Source: Deinococcales bacterium (lineage in GTDB: Bacteria > Deinococcota > Deinococci > Deinococcales > JAAFIG01). From it: a stretch of 64,000 nucleotides of DNA. The notes below the pieces were generated by a model that was not told where the DNA came from, did not search any database, and saw only the letters and a list, made by a program, of their open reading frames with translations. The stretch lies in assembly GCA_013298595.1 (NCBI GenBank), contig JAAFIG010000014.1, forward strand, positions 1-64,000, read 5' to 3'. Of the stretch, positions 43,740 to 53,900 are shown one piece after another (position 1 is the first letter of the stretch; the number at the start of each line of letters is the position of its first letter). The position numbers and the translations under genes were made by a program.

Positions 43740-45104
43740 TTATTGGGTATTGGCAATGGTCAATTCTAATTCTTGGAGGATTCCTGTAAAGGAAGTCCAC
43801 CCGTCATCTACCTGTACAAGCCAATTTCCAGCCACAGCCGAACCATTCAAAACTGATAATGGATTCTGCGGTTTAACAAATCCTACACAAGTGGGAGCAG
43901 AGGTATAGCACCTTGCTGCAACAGTTGAACTTGCAGCGTCATCAAATGTGACATCAATATCTTGATCACTGTTAAAAGAAGAAGAAGTATCTAAAAATAA
44001 AATTACAGTTGTGTTGTTAGGAGCAGTCAGTCGAATTCGGAGGTCGCCACGAACCTCATGAGCAATCTTGACGCGTAATGTGACCTTAGAAACATTTCCG
44101 ATTAGATTTGAAACATTGAACGTTTGACTAGCGACGGCTCCATAACTGGCTAAACTCTGCCCAGAACCATCAGGAATCGATTGATTTAAACCAAGTCTTG
44201 TGTAGGTTAAGGTTGGGTATAACATTGCCACAGGTAAGTTTGAAGTTCCAGCCGTGCGAACCGAAGTCATGGTTAATTTTGGTGTAGCAACCGATGTCGA
44301 ATTGCTAAAGACCCGAACTTGTGTACCAACTCCAACATTGGTGGCTCGAGCGGCGGCGGCTGTACCATTCAAAGGTTCTTCAAGGCTTTGAACCACATGC
44401 GAAGCATCGTTTGTGGCAACCACAAAAGTCATGGTGAAACGTGAACCCGAAGTGACATCAGCACTAACAGGAATTTTCATGCTCAGGGCAACCCGACCTG
44501 TTGCGCCAGCCGCAAGACTCCGTAAGTGACTCGAGCCACTTTGCCGCACCACAAAACCATACTCAAGGGCGTTTTCTGTGTTGGTCATCAGACCTGCTGT
44601 TCGTGCATCGCTTGTAAAGGTATCGGCTTCGGCAGTGGAATAAGCCTGTAAATCCGAGAAAAATTCTGCTACGGCAACACTGCCATTCGTACCTTGGGCT
44701 GGGAATACATTTTTAATATTGGTGCTGCTTGGCGCTCCGCTAAAGGCATTGATGCTTTTTAAGGCACTCGAGTTTGAATTTCCAGACTTGGCATAGGCGA
44801 TTAAGCTGAGGTTATTAACTGTGCTGGCTGTGTTATTTTTGATGTTATAAACGGCAGTCAAAGTACGCAAACCACCAGCATCTAAGCTCACGAAACTATT
44901 AAATGTGACTTGAATATCACTGTCTGATTTCGGAGTTAAGGCGCTATTTTTTAGCCTAGAAGCGGCAAAAACAGGGTTTTCTCGACTGCCCATTTGAATT
45001 TCTAAAGTACCAAGTACTTTTGGTTGTGCAATATTTGGTTGACTGGTTTGCCCACAACTCAACGTCAAGATTGCCAATGTTGGAATAAGTAAAAACTGTT
45101 TCAT
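43740..45104 (-). CDS. Lipoprotein with C-terminal proprotein-convertase P-domain
   Basis: The 454-residue protein has a lipoprotein signal peptide (MKQFLLIPTLAILTLSCGQ) and a central beta-rich region of unknown type (about 60-310). A C-terminal P-domain follows (FNVSNLIGNVSKVTLRVKIAHEVRGDLRIRLTAPNNTTVILFL...GNWLVQVDDG). P-domains usually follow proteases, but no catalytic domain exists here. CGGAGGAGC precedes the ATG. CTCGAG is rare in the gene (about three copies), unlike its neighbours, so lateral arrival or a distinct constraint is possible. Confidence 0.82.
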   Translation of the reverse strand: MKQFLLIPTLAILTLSCGQTSQPNIAQPKVLGTLEIQMGSRENPVFAASRLKNSALTPKSDSDIQVTFNSFVSLDAGGLRTLTAVYNIKNNTASTVNNLSLIAYAKSGNSNSSALKSINAFSGAPSSTNIKNVFPAQGTNGSVAVAEFFSDLQAYSTAEADTFTSDARTAGLMTNTENALEYGFVVRQSGSSHLRSLAAGATGRVALSMKIPVSADVTSGSRFTMTFVVATNDASHVVQSLEEPLNGTAAAARATNVGVGTQVRVFSNSTSVATPKLTMTSVRTAGTSNLPVAMLYPTLTYTRLGLNQSIPDGSGQSLASYGAVASQTFNVSNLIGNVSKVTLRVKIAHEVRGDLRIRLTAPNNTTVILFLDTSSSFNSDQDIDVTFDDAASSTVAARCYTSAPTCVGFVKPQNPLSVLNGSAVAGNWLVQVDDGWTSFTGILQELELTIANTQ

Positions 45105-45424
45105 TGCTCCTCCGAAGGTGCATCAAGAAAATCCTCGAACGACAAGGGTTGCGTTGTCCCTATCGGTAAACTAACCCCAATCACGTCTATAAAGCAGTGC
45201 TGCTCAAGGATAGGTGGTGTGTACGGCAAACTTTGAAACTTTTTCATTGGAAACACCATAGCAGATCAATAGATAAACGCTTGTGCAGATTTGGCATGTT
45301 GGTACGATGTATTAGTACCCCTATTAGTGACAACAAAATATTGCATCGTAACTCGAGGCGTACTACACTGTCCTCATCACCTCGAGCGGTTAGAATCCTG
45401 ACTCGAGAAACAAGGAGATTGATT
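45105..45424. other. Intergenic region with acnA promoter
   Basis: The 320-bp gap holds an acnA promoter (45341-45369) and an imperfect ggtac-(n9)-gtacc repeat at 45301-45319. The track ORF start at 45197 belongs to an upstream extension of acnA and is not credible. Confidence 0.7.
45341..45369 (+). promoter_or_regulatory. Sigma-70-type promoter of acnA
   Basis: TTGCAT (45341-45346), a 17-base spacer and TACACT (45364-45369) form a good promoter. A leader of about 50 bases with AAGGAGA at 45411 follows, so acnA is not leaderless. Confidence 0.75.
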
Positions 45425-48148
45425 ATGGTCAAGAATTCTTTTGGAGCGCGTGAAACCCTCGAGGTTAGTGGCAAGAAATATTATTACTACCGACTCGAGA
45501 AACTAACCGAACTTGGATATGATTTAAGCAAACTGCCATTCAGCATTAAAATCATGCTCGAGAGCTTACTGCGTAATTGCAACAATTACGATGTCACCGA
45601 AAATGATGTCAAACAACTGGCTGCTTACAATGCTGCCGCTCCGCTCGAAGTCGAAATTCCTTTTAAACTGGCTCGAGTCATTTTGCAAGACTTTACGGGT
45701 GTTCCCGTTGTTGTGGATTTAGCCAGTATGCGCCACGCCATGAAAGCCCTTGGTGGCGACGAAAAGAAAATTAACCCTATCGTGCCAGTCGATTTGGTGA
45801 TTGACCATAGCGTGCAAGTAGATTACTACGGATCAGCCGAAGCTCTACTCAAAAACTCTGAACTCGAGTTTGAACGCAACCTCGAGCGCTACGAATTTTT
45901 GCGTTGGGGGCAGCAAGCCCTTGATAATTTCGGGGTTGTACCACCTGCTAGTGGCATTGTGCACCAAGTGAACCTCGAGTATTTGGCTAAAGGCGTGATG
46001 AGTAAAGCCGAAGAAGATGGTCTCGAAGTATTATTTCCCGATAGCCTCGTTGGTACTGACAGCCACACCACCATGATTAACGGACTTGGCATTGTTGGTT
46101 GGGGCGTTGGTGGTATCGAAGCCGAAGCTGTGATGCTTGGGCAACCGTTGTATATGTTGACCCCAGAAGTCGTGGGCTTCAAGGTCTCGGGCAAGTTGCC
46201 AGAAGGCAGCACTGCCACCGATCTCGCCTTAGTTGTGACACAGATGCTACGTAAACACAATGTGGTTGGCAAATTCGTTGAATTCTACGGTTCAGGTTTA
46301 AGCAGCATGACCCTGCCAGACCGCGCCACCATCGCCAATATGGCACCAGAATACGGCGCGACTATGGGCTTTTTTCCAATGGACGACGAAGCCATGCGCT
46401 TTATGAAACGCACTGGGCGCTTAGACATGGAAGTCGAAGTGCTCGAGGCGTACATGAAAGCCAACGGCTTGTACCGCACGGATAACACCCCAGACCCAGT
46501 GTTCTCGAGTTTGATCGAACTGGATTTAAGCACCGTCAAACCAAGTCTCGCAGGTCCAGCCCGTCCGCAAGACCGCGTGTTGATGTCGGACATGCCAAAA
46601 GTCTTTGCCGAAGCATTAACCGCACCCAAAGACAAGCGCGGTTATGCCCTAGAAGGCGCTAAACTCGAGAGCAAAGGCACAGTCAAAAACTTTAATGGGT
46701 TCAATGGGCAAATTGGTCATGGTGATGTCGTCATTGCTGCAATCACAAGTTGCACCAATACATCGAATCCAAGCGTGATGATTGGTGCTGGTTTGCTTGC
46801 TAAAAAAGCCATCGAGAAAGGCTTAACCGTTAAACCTTGGGTCAAAACCAGTCTGGCTCCAGGCTCGAGAGTCGTAACAGCTTATTTGGACGACGCAGGT
46901 TTAACGCCATACCTCGATCAACTTGGTTTCCAAACTGTGGGTTATGGTTGCACCACTTGTATTGGCAATTCTGGACCCCTGCCAGACGAACTGGTGGCTG
47001 CCATAAACGAAGGGGACTTGGTAGCTGCCAGCGTTTTATCGGGCAACCGCAACTTTGAAGGTCGGGTCAATCCACACGTTCGCGCCAATTACCTTGCTTC
47101 ACCGCCATTGGTTGTCGCATACGCCATAGCAGGTACAGTCAAACTTAACCTCGAGACAGAACCGCTGGGCAACGACAAGAACGGCAACCCTGTGTATTTA
47201 AAAGATATTTTCCCCTCAAGTGCCGAAATCCAAGCGGCGATGGATGCCACAATCACCGCCGATAAATTCCGTCGCATTTACGATGGTATTGCCCAAAGTA
47301 ACGCGCAATGGAATGCTATTCCAGTTAAAGGTGGCGACTTATTCAACTTTGATGCTAACAGCACCTATGTGCAAAACCCACCGTACTTTGAAGGTTTAAC
47401 CATGCAAGTTGGCACCATCCAACCGATTCATGGCGCAAAAGTGCTGCTGAAACTCGGAGACAGCATCACCACCGATCATATCTCCCCTGCTGGCGCGTTT
47501 AACGCCAAATCACCTGCTGGTAAATACCTCAACGACCTTGGTGTTCCCGTAGCCGATTTCAACTCGTATGGCTCGAGACGTGGTAATGACCGTGTGATGA
47601 CTCGAGGCACATTCGCCAATATCCGCATCAAGAATCAATTAGCTCCTGGCACAGAAGGTGGCGTGACCACATACTTGCCAACAAACGAAGTGATGAGTGT
47701 TTACGATGCCGCCATGCAATACAAAGCCTCGAGTACGCCATTGGTTGTACTTGGCGGCAAAGATTACGGCATGGGTTCATCGAGGGACTGGGCAGCCAAA
47801 GGCACGATGTTACTCGGAGCTAAAGCCGTGATCGTCGAATCATTTGAACGCATTCACCGCAGCAATTTGGTTGGTATGGGCGTATTACCACTTCAATACA
47901 AAGACGGGCAAAATGCTGAAAGCCTTGGTTTAACTGGACTCGAGACATTCGATTTCGTCATTGGTGACGACCTCAAACCACGCCAAGACATCACTGCTCG
48001 AGTTACCAGCCCCGATGGTAGCACTCGAGAAATTACGCTCTGGTGCCGCATTGACACACCAGTCGAAATTGATTATTACCGCAATGGTGGCATCTTGCAA
48101 TTTGTACTACGGCAACTGGCAAGGGAAAGTATGGCAGTAAAAGCGTAA
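45425..48148 (+). CDS. acnA: Aconitate hydratase
   Basis: The ATG at 45425, after AAGGAGA, gives 907 residues, the normal AcnA length; the track adds 76 N-terminal residues. It isomerises citrate to isocitrate in the TCA cycle. The 4Fe-4S ligands lie in [13 protein letters not shown] and [12 protein letters not shown], and the active-site [24 protein letters not shown] and [15 protein letters not shown] are intact. A strong terminator follows. It is a single-gene transcription unit with its own promoter. Confidence 0.97.
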   Translation: MVKNSFGARETLEVSGKKYYYYRLEKLTELGYDLSKLPFSIKIMLESLLRNCNNYDVTENDVKQLAAYNAAAPLEVEIPFKLARVILQDFTGVPVVVDLASMRHAMKALGGDEKKINPIVPVDLVIDHSVQVDYYGSAEALLKNSELEFERNLERYEFLRWGQQALDNFGVVPPASGIVHQVNLEYLAKGVMSKAEEDGLEVLFPDSLVGTDSHTTMINGLGIVGWGVGGIEAEAVMLGQPLYMLTPEVVGFKVSGKLPEGSTATDLALVVTQMLRKHNVVGKFVEFYGSGLSSMTLPDRATIANMAPEYGATMGFFPMDDEAMRFMKRTGRLDMEVEVLEAYMKANGLYRTDNTPDPVFSSLIELDLSTVKPSLAGPARPQDRVLMSDMPKVFAEALTAPKDKRGYALEGAKLESKGTVKNFNGFNGQIGHGDVVIAAITSCTNTSNPSVMIGAGLLAKKAIEKGLTVKPWVKTSLAPGSRVVTAYLDDAGLTPYLDQLGFQTVGYGCTTCIGNSGPLPDELVAAINEGDLVAASVLSGNRNFEGRVNPHVRANYLASPPLVVAYAIAGTVKLNLETEPLGNDKNGNPVYLKDIFPSSAEIQAAMDATITADKFRRIYDGIAQSNAQWNAIPVKGGDLFNFDANSTYVQNPPYFEGLTMQVGTIQPIHGAKVLLKLGDSITTDHISPAGAFNAKSPAGKYLNDLGVPVADFNSYGSRRGNDRVMTRGTFANIRIKNQLAPGTEGGVTTYLPTNEVMSVYDAAMQYKASSTPLVVLGGKDYGMGSSRDWAAKGTMLLGAKAVIVESFERIHRSNLVGMGVLPLQYKDGQNAESLGLTGLETFDFVIGDDLKPRQDITARVTSPDGSTREITLWCRIDTPVEIDYYRNGGILQFVLRQLARESMAVKA

Positions 48149-48162
48149 GCATCTATTTCTAT

Positions 48163-48196
48163 AAGAGGCGCAACTTAGTGCGCCTCTTATTTGTTT
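48163..48196 (+). terminator. Terminator after acnA
   Basis: A perfect 10-bp stem aagaggcgca/tgcgcctctt with a six-base loop is followed by atttgttt. The next gene's -10 box lies just downstream. Confidence 0.85.
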
Positions 48197-48220
48197 GGTA
48201 CAGAGTGTAAAATCATTGAC

Positions 48221-48766
48221 ATGGCACAAGTGATCTTTTTGAATGGTGCTTCCAGTTCAGGCAAAACAACGCTGACAAAAGCATTACAATCGCACCTCGA
48301 GAAGCCTTATTTGCATTTTTCAGAGGATACATTCTTTTCGATGCTACCCGAAAAACCTTTGTCTCAAGATGAATTCATGACATATGGATTACGCGTCTAT
48401 GAAGGTTTTGCTCGAGCAGCAAAGGTAATGGTTGAATGCCAAAATAACTTAATTGTAGATACGGTGGCATGGCATCCTGAAAGCATGACGGGTTTTGTCC
48501 GTGCATTCGCGGGAATAAAAGTGCTGGCAGTTGGAGTGCATTGCGATCTCGAGATCTTAGAGATACGCGAACAGCAACGAGGCAACCGCACTGCGGGATT
48601 GGCAAAAAAGCAATTTGACCAAGTTCATGCCCAAGCACTTTATGACATTGAAATTGATACCTCCAAAATGAGTATTAAGCAGTGCGTAGAACTGATTTTG
48701 CAAGCCTTTGAGCACCAAAAACCCAATCATGCGTTTGCCATAATGTACAAGCAACTTAAAAGCTGA
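48221..48766 (+). CDS. Chloramphenicol phosphotransferase-like P-loop kinase
   Basis: From the ATG at 48221 (TAAAAT seven bases upstream) the protein has 181 residues. It begins MAQVIFLNGASSSGKTTLTKAL with a Walker A motif and matches the CPT-like family (FSEDTFFSMLP, LIVDTVAWHPES, VGVHCDLEILEIREQQRGNR). Some members phosphorylate chloramphenicol; most have no known substrate. Drug resistance should not be assumed. The track start 48191 lies in the promoter. Confidence 0.83.
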   Translation: MAQVIFLNGASSSGKTTLTKALQSHLEKPYLHFSEDTFFSMLPEKPLSQDEFMTYGLRVYEGFARAAKVMVECQNNLIVDTVAWHPESMTGFVRAFAGIKVLAVGVHCDLEILEIREQQRGNRTAGLAKKQFDQVHAQALYDIEIDTSKMSIKQCVELILQAFEHQKPNHAFAIMYKQLKS

Positions 48767-48777
48767 AGTTTGTTGCG

Positions 48778-49557
48778 TCAGTTTTGTCCCCACAAACCAA
48801 CCATTGCCGTTTCCAATCCAGCGAAATCGGATAAGCCTTTTGCTTCATAGCCCACTTCTCGAGCAGCTGTATCGCCATACAAACAAGCAAACTGCACAGG
48901 TTTCTCGAGGCTGGTTAAAAACGGCTGTATCACCGTTTGGCTGTACTCGAGATCATCTAAAGTCAAAGTCTGTTTTACTCCCGCGAACTGTAAAGCAAAA
49001 CGTTCTTGTTGCAATTGCTCGAGCAAGGTTTTAGCTAAACCATGCTCGAGTTGCCACACAGCTCGAGCCACCACTGCACGAACTTCTAATCGCATCGTCT
49101 CGAGATTTGGTGAGTCTGAAACCCACAGTGGAACAACAAGCCAATCTTGAAGTAATTTTTCGGGGAAACGGAATCCAAAATCATTTAAGTAACGGTTTGT
49201 CCACCCGCCCTTTTGATCGTCTAGCAAGGTCAAACCAACTTTATAACTGACCTGATTGGTAAACACAGACTCGAGTTCAAGCAACACTTCTCGAGTTGCA
49301 GCTTCCACATCCAGTGCCAACCAAGTCTCGAGCGCCAGATTGACATGTTCTTTAGCCATTGGATTTGCCGAAACCAGCGGAGGTAAAGACAAATCCGCAG
49401 TACGGTCAGCCTTGCCAACTGTGGCTGCGATGTACGCATCGAAACGTTCTTGTCCTCGAGGAACACGGTAGACCTCGAGCAGTTTTTCTAGGGTTGGCAC
49501 AAACTCGAGTTTCACTAACTGAGTTTGCCGTAAAAACTCTTGGTTCACAATTGCCAA
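48778..49557 (-). CDS. Hypothetical protein
   Basis: This 259-residue soluble protein is helix-rich and I do not recognise it. Conserved-looking stretches are GGWTNRYLNDFGFRFP, WLVVPLWVSDSPNL and AREVGYEAKGLSDFAGLETAM. The reading frame starts with TTG, nine bases after the CIA30-like gene's stop; no better start lies upstream, and TTATAAG precedes it. Glu- and Leu-rich helices suggest a small-ligand or protein-binding role only in general terms. It is cotranscribed with the CIA30 gene. Confidence 0.65.
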   Translation of the reverse strand: MAIVNQEFLRQTQLVKLEFVPTLEKLLEVYRVPRGQERFDAYIAATVGKADRTADLSLPPLVSANPMAKEHVNLALETWLALDVEAATREVLLELESVFTNQVSYKVGLTLLDDQKGGWTNRYLNDFGFRFPEKLLQDWLVVPLWVSDSPNLETMRLEVRAVVARAVWQLEHGLAKTLLEQLQQERFALQFAGVKQTLTLDDLEYSQTVIQPFLTSLEKPVQFACLYGDTAAREVGYEAKGLSDFAGLETAMVGLWGQN

Positions 49558-49566
49558 ATGGCGTAC

Positions 49567-50082
49567 TTATAACGCTTTAATCCAATCCAGCTCGAGTTTA
49601 AATTCTTCTGCTTTTTTATTAGCAATAATAAAACCAAAATGTTCGATATTGCTCGAGTCCAACACAGGGTTTCGCAAAGTATTGCCAAAACGGGTAGGTA
49701 GTAAGCTCTTAAAAGGTATATCCACCTCGAGCCACTGTCCAGCTTGGGTGTTAAATTCAAAACGATAAAGAATTCCTCGAGCCGAACCGGTTCCAATTTG
49801 AAAACCATATCGCTTCCCATCGCCACGCACACGGATTCGTAAACTCGAGAAAGCACTGAGGTTATACTGTCCAGCCCCTGAACGCACGCTGGCAAAACCA
49901 CCATTATTCTCGAGCTTCACTCGCCCAGCAAACTCGAGATTACCTGCCACGATTTTAGCTGTGCTACTCGAGACTCCACCCATGACACCGTCATTGACAA
50001 CATACCAAGTGGTTTGATTAGCTTGTAATTGGAAACTTGAAAGCGCCAATGTAAAAAGAGAAGCACTTAGAACTCGAATCAT
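49567..50082 (-). CDS. CIA30 family protein with signal peptide
   Basis: The 171-residue protein has a signal peptide (MIRVLSASLFTLALSSFQLQA) and a CIA30-type jelly-roll pattern: VVNDGVMGGVSSS, ENNGGFASVRSG, LRIRVRGDGKRYGFQI, and a final FGFIIANK. CIA30 domains relate to carbohydrate-binding folds; a role in respiratory complex I is known only for the mitochondrial protein. The export signal suggests a periplasmic or surface role. TAAACT is six bases before the ATG. Confidence 0.82.
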   Translation of the reverse strand: MIRVLSASLFTLALSSFQLQANQTTWYVVNDGVMGGVSSSTAKIVAGNLEFAGRVKLENNGGFASVRSGAGQYNLSAFSSLRIRVRGDGKRYGFQIGTGSARGILYRFEFNTQAGQWLEVDIPFKSLLPTRFGNTLRNPVLDSSNIEHFGFIIANKKAEEFKLELDWIKAL

Positions 50083-50130
50083 GTCTCGAGTTTAATCCCA
50101 TTGCTAGGATAAAAATAGCTTGTAGGTAAC

Positions 50131-50160
50131 AAAAAGAATGGGCTTTACGCCCATTCTTTT
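50131..50160. terminator. Bidirectional terminator after the CIA30 operon's upstream lipoprotein gene
   Basis: A perfect 12-bp stem aaaagaatgggc/gcccattctttt with loop tttac has T-rich sides on both strands. It ends the minus-strand lipoprotein gene at 50173. Confidence 0.9.
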
Positions 50161-50172
50161 AAGCAACAAAGT

Positions 50173-50940
50173 TTAGAAAACTACGCCGATAACGTATGCG
50201 CTGGAAGCTCCGAAGTAGACTGTTAAAGTACCCTGAACAATAGCATTGTCGTAACTGAGTGTCATTTTAACTCGAGTATAATTGGGTTGATTATCTTTTA
50301 ATAAGGTTTTGAGGCTACCCAATTTATCTGCATTGACTTGCACATTCAGTTCAGGTTTTTTGCCACTGCTATCGCCTTTAACTTTGACTTTATATTCGCA
50401 TGGTTTACCACTGATTTCAGTAAATTCTGCGGTACCAGTGACGGCAAAGTCTTGGATAACTGTGGTTGCGGAAGTCACAGGTACGTAATTCAGTGGATCA
50501 GCTGCGCTGACCAAACCAGCATCACTGGTCAGTAGTAGACTCGCTGTTAAATTACTGAGTTCAAAACTCGAGGGGCAGGTTTTACCGGCAGCTGCCACCA
50601 GAACAGCATCAGCAATAGCGGCATCTTTGAAACCAATATCTTGACTTGCACCCCAAGTATCTAAACGATCCAAGTATTGTTTTGCATCAGCCGAAATAAT
50701 GGAATCCTCGAATGTACCAATAAATGATTGCATACTTGGTTGTACTGCCTGAACAGTTAATCCAGATTGCACCAGACTGATTGGTCTGCCTTTACCATCA
50801 ATACCTAAAGCACCCCCACCAGCACCAATATTTTGCCCAACAGCCCGTTCTTTATTGACCAATTGAATCGGAGGAGATTTAATGAGACCACACGACACCA
50901 GTAACGATACAGCTGCCAAGCCAATGAATAATTTTTTCAT
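50173..50940 (-). CDS. Hypothetical lipoprotein
   Basis: The ATG at 50940 gives a 255-residue protein with lipobox signal MKKLFIGLAAVSLLVSCG. A Gly-rich stretch (GQNIGAGGGALGIDGKG) follows, then a beta-rich domain with two cysteines (CPSS and CEYK) that could pair. Function unknown. The promoter TATACT lies 22 bases before the ATG with GGAG between, a leadered start. Like the other lipoprotein genes it has few CTCGAG words. Confidence 0.75.
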   Translation of the reverse strand: MKKLFIGLAAVSLLVSCGLIKSPPIQLVNKERAVGQNIGAGGGALGIDGKGRPISLVQSGLTVQAVQPSMQSFIGTFEDSIISADAKQYLDRLDTWGASQDIGFKDAAIADAVLVAAAGKTCPSSFELSNLTASLLLTSDAGLVSAADPLNYVPVTSATTVIQDFAVTGTAEFTEISGKPCEYKVKVKGDSSGKKPELNVQVNADKLGSLKTLLKDNQPNYTRVKMTLSYDNAIVQGTLTVYFGASSAYVIGVVF

Positions 50941-50998
50941 AGTGCACACTCCATACTGGCAAAGTATACTCGCAATGCGTCACAAAAGCGTTACAAAT

Positions 50999-53900
50999 CT
51001 ATGAATTCTCTGATAATGCCAGCAACACGTCTCGAGCGAAAAGCCCAACACTGGTTGTTCGGTATTTGTCAGCCAGAATTCTCAGTGTCTGACGACGCTC
51101 AGGGGTACTTGGTAAAAAGTTTTGTTGTAAAAAATCTAAGTACGCATTTCGTAAGGGTTGATCTAATCTGACTTCTGCTTTACATTCGCGTAATTGGTTT
51201 AAGATCAACTGTGTATCGTAACCTAATCGCCAACCAGCATGGATACGCGCCACAAGCCAAAACCATGTTTGTTCAACATTTTCTTTTTCGGTCAATACCC
51301 AAGCTTTTTCATAATCACCAAAAGACAAGGCATATTGCGCTTCTAGTAAATGCAGATTATCAGCATCTTCGTGTTGCTCGAGTTTTGGTAAATCAAACAC
51401 AAAACCATCACCGAGTTCTAAGGTAATCCGCGCTTCCCAAACCTTGGCTGGTTGATCTTCACCAAAATGAATAACATCTTGAAAATGCTCTCGAGCTATT
51501 TCTAAGTTACCAAGCGCATATTCGACTTCGCCTAGATTAAAGAGAATACTCTTTTCAGGAGCAACTAAACCACTGCGTTGCGCTAATTCCCGAACTGTTT
51601 TGAATCGTTCTCGAGCATCATGAAAATCGCCATCTGACACAACTGTTAAAGCGATATTTGTTGAAATAGCCACTCGGGAGCGCACATCACCTGTTTTTTG
51701 TGCATATTGGGCAGCTTTATCCCAGGCTTTTAAGGTTGCTGGATTGTCATTCATTAAGTAATAACAGGTTCCAAGTTCGTTCCAAGCCATTGCATTCAGG
51801 AAATCATCGTGGCTATCTGTAGCTATTTTTGTAGCAATTGTTGCAAGTCGAGCGGCTCTTACAATATTGCCTAAAGCTTCCTCGAGTTTACATAATGCTA
51901 GAATTGCCCGCACGGTGCCTGATAGGTTTTGTGCTTGTTTACTGGCTCGTAATGCCTCGAGTCCGTGGCGTTTAGCTGCGAGGAAATCGTTTTTTAAGCG
52001 GTGAATCAGCGATAATTCTATCTCGGTTTCTTCGTAGTAAGGGTCGTCAATGCCACGCTGACCGATGATGTCTTTGGCTTTATCTACTGCACCAGCAAAC
52101 CGCAACACATTACCAAGTTTTAACCGTGTTTTAGCGATTAAATTGTTGCCCCCCTCGAGTTTATTAGCATTGTCAATCACGTATTGCATCATCTGCATGG
52201 CTTCTTCGTTACGCCCAGTGTGATCTAAAACTTCTCCGAGGTGATATCTGGCTTCAAAGGCGCTGAGTGGTTCGGTTGGTAGTTTTGTGGTTGCCTCAAG
52301 GGCTAAACGGTAAGCGCGTTCGGCTTGAGAGTAGGCAAACGTGGCTTGGGCATTAGCACCTGCTTGTAAGGCTTTCTCGAGGGCAGTATCGAATTGTTCG
52401 GCATAAAAATAATGATGGGAAAGATCGAGTGGTTCAGCTCGAGTTTCGAGTAATGCTGCCGCTTTGCGGTGCAATCGGCGGCGTTTCAGGGAGATAATGC
52501 CATCTAAAAGAATATCGCTATACAGTGGGTGGGTAAACCTAAACCCTTCACCGTTACTACCTGGGATTTCGGTGGCAAGTCTGGCGCGAGTCAGGCTTTC
52601 TAAGGCTTCAAGTGCCGCATCGTCTGTCCATTCGAGCAGTTGTCGAACATCTTCGTATTGCCATGCTCTACCAAGCACACTAGCAGCTCGAGCAAATTCC
52701 AGAGATTCTGGTTTTAACGCTTCGATACGGTGTGCAAGTAAGTCGTTCAGGCTTTCTGGTAAACCTTCTATTGAATGGCTCCATTGGTAAATACCATTTT
52801 GCCGATAGACAGCCCCACTTTCCAACATGGCTTTGAGACGTTCCTCAAGCACCCATGGGTTACCTGCGGCATGTTGAACCAATTCTGTTTCGAGAGATGT
52901 GTCTATGTCGCTGTCAAGCCAAGCAGCCAGTAATTCTTGCATCGCTAAGTCTGACATTGGCGTTAATGCAACTTGCACCTTAGGACGAGTTAAGCCTTTT
53001 GGCAATGTTTGACCTTCAGGTAAATCCTCGAGCCGATAGGATAAAATTAAACGCGGTTTTTGGGCAGCTCGAGTGGCATGCGATAAAGCGGCTAAGGTAC
53101 TATCGTCTGCCCAATGCAAATTCTCGAGCACCAACACCGTAATTTGACTAGTAAGTTCAATAAATTCAGTAAACGCTTCAAATAACCGCAACCGCGCTAC
53201 TTCAGGCGGCAAGTTAGCATCACTGGCAACCGCTGCACCTAGTGAAGGCACAAGCCTCGAGAGTTCCTGACGAATGGTTTCTGGTAATTGATCTATAAAA
53301 TTTTTATGACTGCGTTGCAAATTACCAATCATTCTCGAGATTGCCCCAAATGGCGTTGGGTCGTCAGGGATAGCTTCACCAATAGCAAAACGAGTACCTG
53401 CTCCTCTGGCAGTATCAGCTAATGCTCGAATCAATCGTGATTTACCACTACCAACATCGCCTGTGACAGCGTAAATACCATAAACTGGTTCTGGTTCTTC
53501 AAGAATTGGTAATAACAAAGCGATTTCTTTATCACGACCAATTAATGGCGCGAGCAACAAAGCGTCAGCTCGAGCGACCTCATTGGAAATTGCTGCATCA
53601 AAAGGTTGAGTCAACATTGTCGCCAGCACATCACGGACAGCTAAAGCGCTCGGATAACGATCTGCTGGGTTTTTCTCGAGCAGCTTTAAGACCAATGCCT
53701 CGAGTGAAGCTGGAATCAGTGGATTGATACTTGAAGGTTTTGCCGGCGGGGCTTGAATATGCTGCATAATCACTTGGGCTAAACCATCACCCATAAAAGG
53801 TGGACGACCCGTTAATGCCCAAAACAGCACCGCCCCAAAAGCATATAAATCCGCACGGTAATCGAGTTGCGCCCCTCGGCATTGCTCAGGAGCCATATAC

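Noticed and set aside
45197-45424. N-terminal extension of aconitase from the ORF track
   Set aside because: A promoter and a good ribosome binding site lie inside it, and aconitases begin at the [12 protein letters not shown] position.
48221-48766. Chloramphenicol resistance gene
   Set aside because: Only general similarity to the CPT fold is visible; most family members are not resistance enzymes.
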